A DNA stretch of 64,000 bases from positions 748,001 through 812,000 of the forward strand of contig NZ_CP144373.1 in NCBI RefSeq assembly GCF_040450955.1. The letters are read 5' to 3'. Each line of letters begins with the position of its first letter. Within the stretch, counting starts at the first letter, position 1. The notes beneath the pieces are model-generated. The model saw nothing but the letters and a program-made list of their open reading frames with translations. It was not told where the DNA came from and did no database searches. The stretch is from Thermodesulfovibrio sp. 3907-1M. GTDB taxonomy: Bacteria > Nitrospirota > Thermodesulfovibrionia > Thermodesulfovibrionales > Thermodesulfovibrionaceae. This document shows positions 63,105 through 64,000 of this stretch, piece after piece. A program made the position numbers and the translations under genes.

Positions 63105-63672
63105 AACTGCACCTTCTCTGGGATTTATCAATTAAACAAACTCCTGAAATGCAACCTCTTTTTTTATGGGGTTCATTTTTTATTTTTTCCTGTAATTTTA
63201 ATAATCCATCAATTAATGCCTCTGGTCTTGGTGGACAGCCTGGAATATAAACATCAACTGGTAGAATTTCATCAACCCCCTGAACAGTGCTGTAGGTATT
63301 GAAAATTCCACCGCTACAGGCACAGCTTCCCATTGCAATAACATATCTTGGCTCCGGCATCTGATGATATAGATTAACTATTACAGGTGCCATCTTTTTA
63401 GTAACTGTTCCTGCTACAATCATAACATCAGCCTGCCTCGGAGTAGCCCTGAAAATTACACCAAACCTATCAAGGTCATAATGGGAAGCACCCGTAGCCA
63501 TCATTTCAATTGCACAACAGGCAAGTCCGAATGTAAGAGGCCATAGAGAAGAACGCCTTCCCCAGCTTGCTATTTTATCAAGGGTCGTGATGATTGTATT
63601 AGCTGCTGGAATAACTTTAATGCCTTCCTCTACCTCTACAGGCTCTGTTGTTGTGTCAATAACATGAATCAT
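63073..63672 (-). CDS. nuoB: Complex I subunit B with extra cysteine tail
   Basis: This 199-residue subunit carries the terminal cluster N2. Cysteines 52 and 53 ([11 protein letters not shown]), GSCACSGG and IPGCPPRPE are its ligands. The last 35 residues are unusual: GCISGVC and RRCSYESC give four additional cysteines in two CxxxxC pairs. The 3' end encoding this tail overlaps nuoC, so part of the composition may result from double coding. Confidence 0.94.
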   Translation of the reverse strand: MIHVIDTTTEPVEVEEGIKVIPAANTIITTLDKIASWGRRSSLWPLTFGLACCAIEMMATGASHYDLDRFGVIFRATPRQADVMIVAGTVTKKMAPVIVNLYHQMPEPRYVIAMGSCACSGGIFNTYSTVQGVDEILPVDVYIPGCPPRPEALIDGLLKLQEKIKNEPHKKRGCISGVCLIDKSQRRCSYESCRDSKKD

Positions 63673-64000
63673 TCTTTACTCCAGTTAAAAACTCTTTTGC
63701 CAATTGCATAAAAATAACCGATTAAAAGAATAAAAATAAAAAGATACATCTCTATTAAAGCGTAAAAACCAATCTTTTTATAAACTACTGCCCAGGGATA
63801 AAGAAAAACAGCTTCTACATCAAAAATAACAAAAATCAGCGCAACAATGTAAAATTTAACATTAAATCTTTCCCATGTATCTTCCATGGAAGGAATTCCG
63901 CATTCATAGGGAGTAAGTTTCAGGGTATAAGCTCTTTTTGGACGAAGTAAACTGCTAATTAAAAGCATGGAAAGTCCAATAACAATTGAAATAATTATCA
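63669..64000 (-). CDS. nuoA: Complex I subunit A, 5' end beyond the window
   Basis: This is a membrane subunit with three helices. [21 protein letters not shown] is the conserved loop, followed by [16 protein letters not shown]. The frame stays open to the window edge ([11 protein letters not shown] and on), so the first helix continues outside. The ATG at 63968 is internal to the family alignment and probably not the start. It overlaps nuoB by four bases and would be the first gene of the operon. Confidence 0.92.
   Translation of the reverse strand, partial: IIISIVIGLSMLLISSLLRPKRAYTLKLTPYECGIPSMEDTWERFNVKFYIVALIFVIFDVEAVFLYPWAVVYKKIGFYALIEMYLFIFILLIGYFYAIGKRVFNWSKE

Overview
The window looks like chromosomal DNA from an AT-rich Gram-negative bacterium with an outer membrane. 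It carries lpxC, gmhA, an autotransporter, a porin and an RND efflux pair. Gene content and protein style suggest a Nitrospirota lineage close to Thermodesulfovibrio: a complex I operon without nuoEFG, ferredoxin-type proteins, AmrS, QueH and TIGR02186 next to a TauE/SafE permease. This assignment is an inference from the proteins, because no rRNA is present.

Layout. 1-1853 is a decayed locus: remnants of pbpC and of the alpha-2-macroglobulin gene that normally precedes it, separated by a broken IS256-family element that holds nested repeats. 1983-7957 holds lineage-specific genes: two exported or membrane-anchored unknowns, two zinc-ribbon proteins, a small exported protein and an autotransporter. 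8080-16578 (minus strand) is a housekeeping run: DUF465, ilvD, tRNA-Leu, galU, lon, thiL, rimO and an M50 protease. 16674-20963 has a porin, an S1/P1-type nuclease, a DUF2400 protein and leuC.

20952-35579 (minus) is one very tight run of 18 genes, ileS-lspA-tsaE-nadK-udg-HIT-gmhA-ruvC-ruvA-ruvB-queH-DUF2905-spoIID-queA-SPOR-phoH-HD-ybeY. It joins lipoprotein processing, tRNA and rRNA maturation, Holliday junction resolution, NADP synthesis and cell-wall functions. 35665-47492 follows with tldD, lpxC, two orphan dipeptide-type permeases, a ferredoxin with a well-placed FNR-like operator, a TrmN6-like methyltransferase, DUF2934-amrS, an adenosine-specific kinase, and an RND permease with its adaptor.

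47622-54076 is the most system-like region. A membrane histidine kinase and an NtrC-type regulator are followed by a sigma-54 promoter and a five-gene unit: UspA-like protein, TauE/SafE permease, TIGR02186 membrane protein, tandem UspA, UspA-like protein. I read it as a signal-controlled anion-export and stress module whose signal is unknown. 54085-64000 (minus) is nuoABCDHIJKLMN, an 11-subunit complex I without the NADH-oxidising module; nuoA is cut by the window edge.

Coding density is very high. No stretch over 300 bases lacks a gene or a recognisable remnant. I saw no CRISPR array, rRNA gene, prophage or classical riboswitch.
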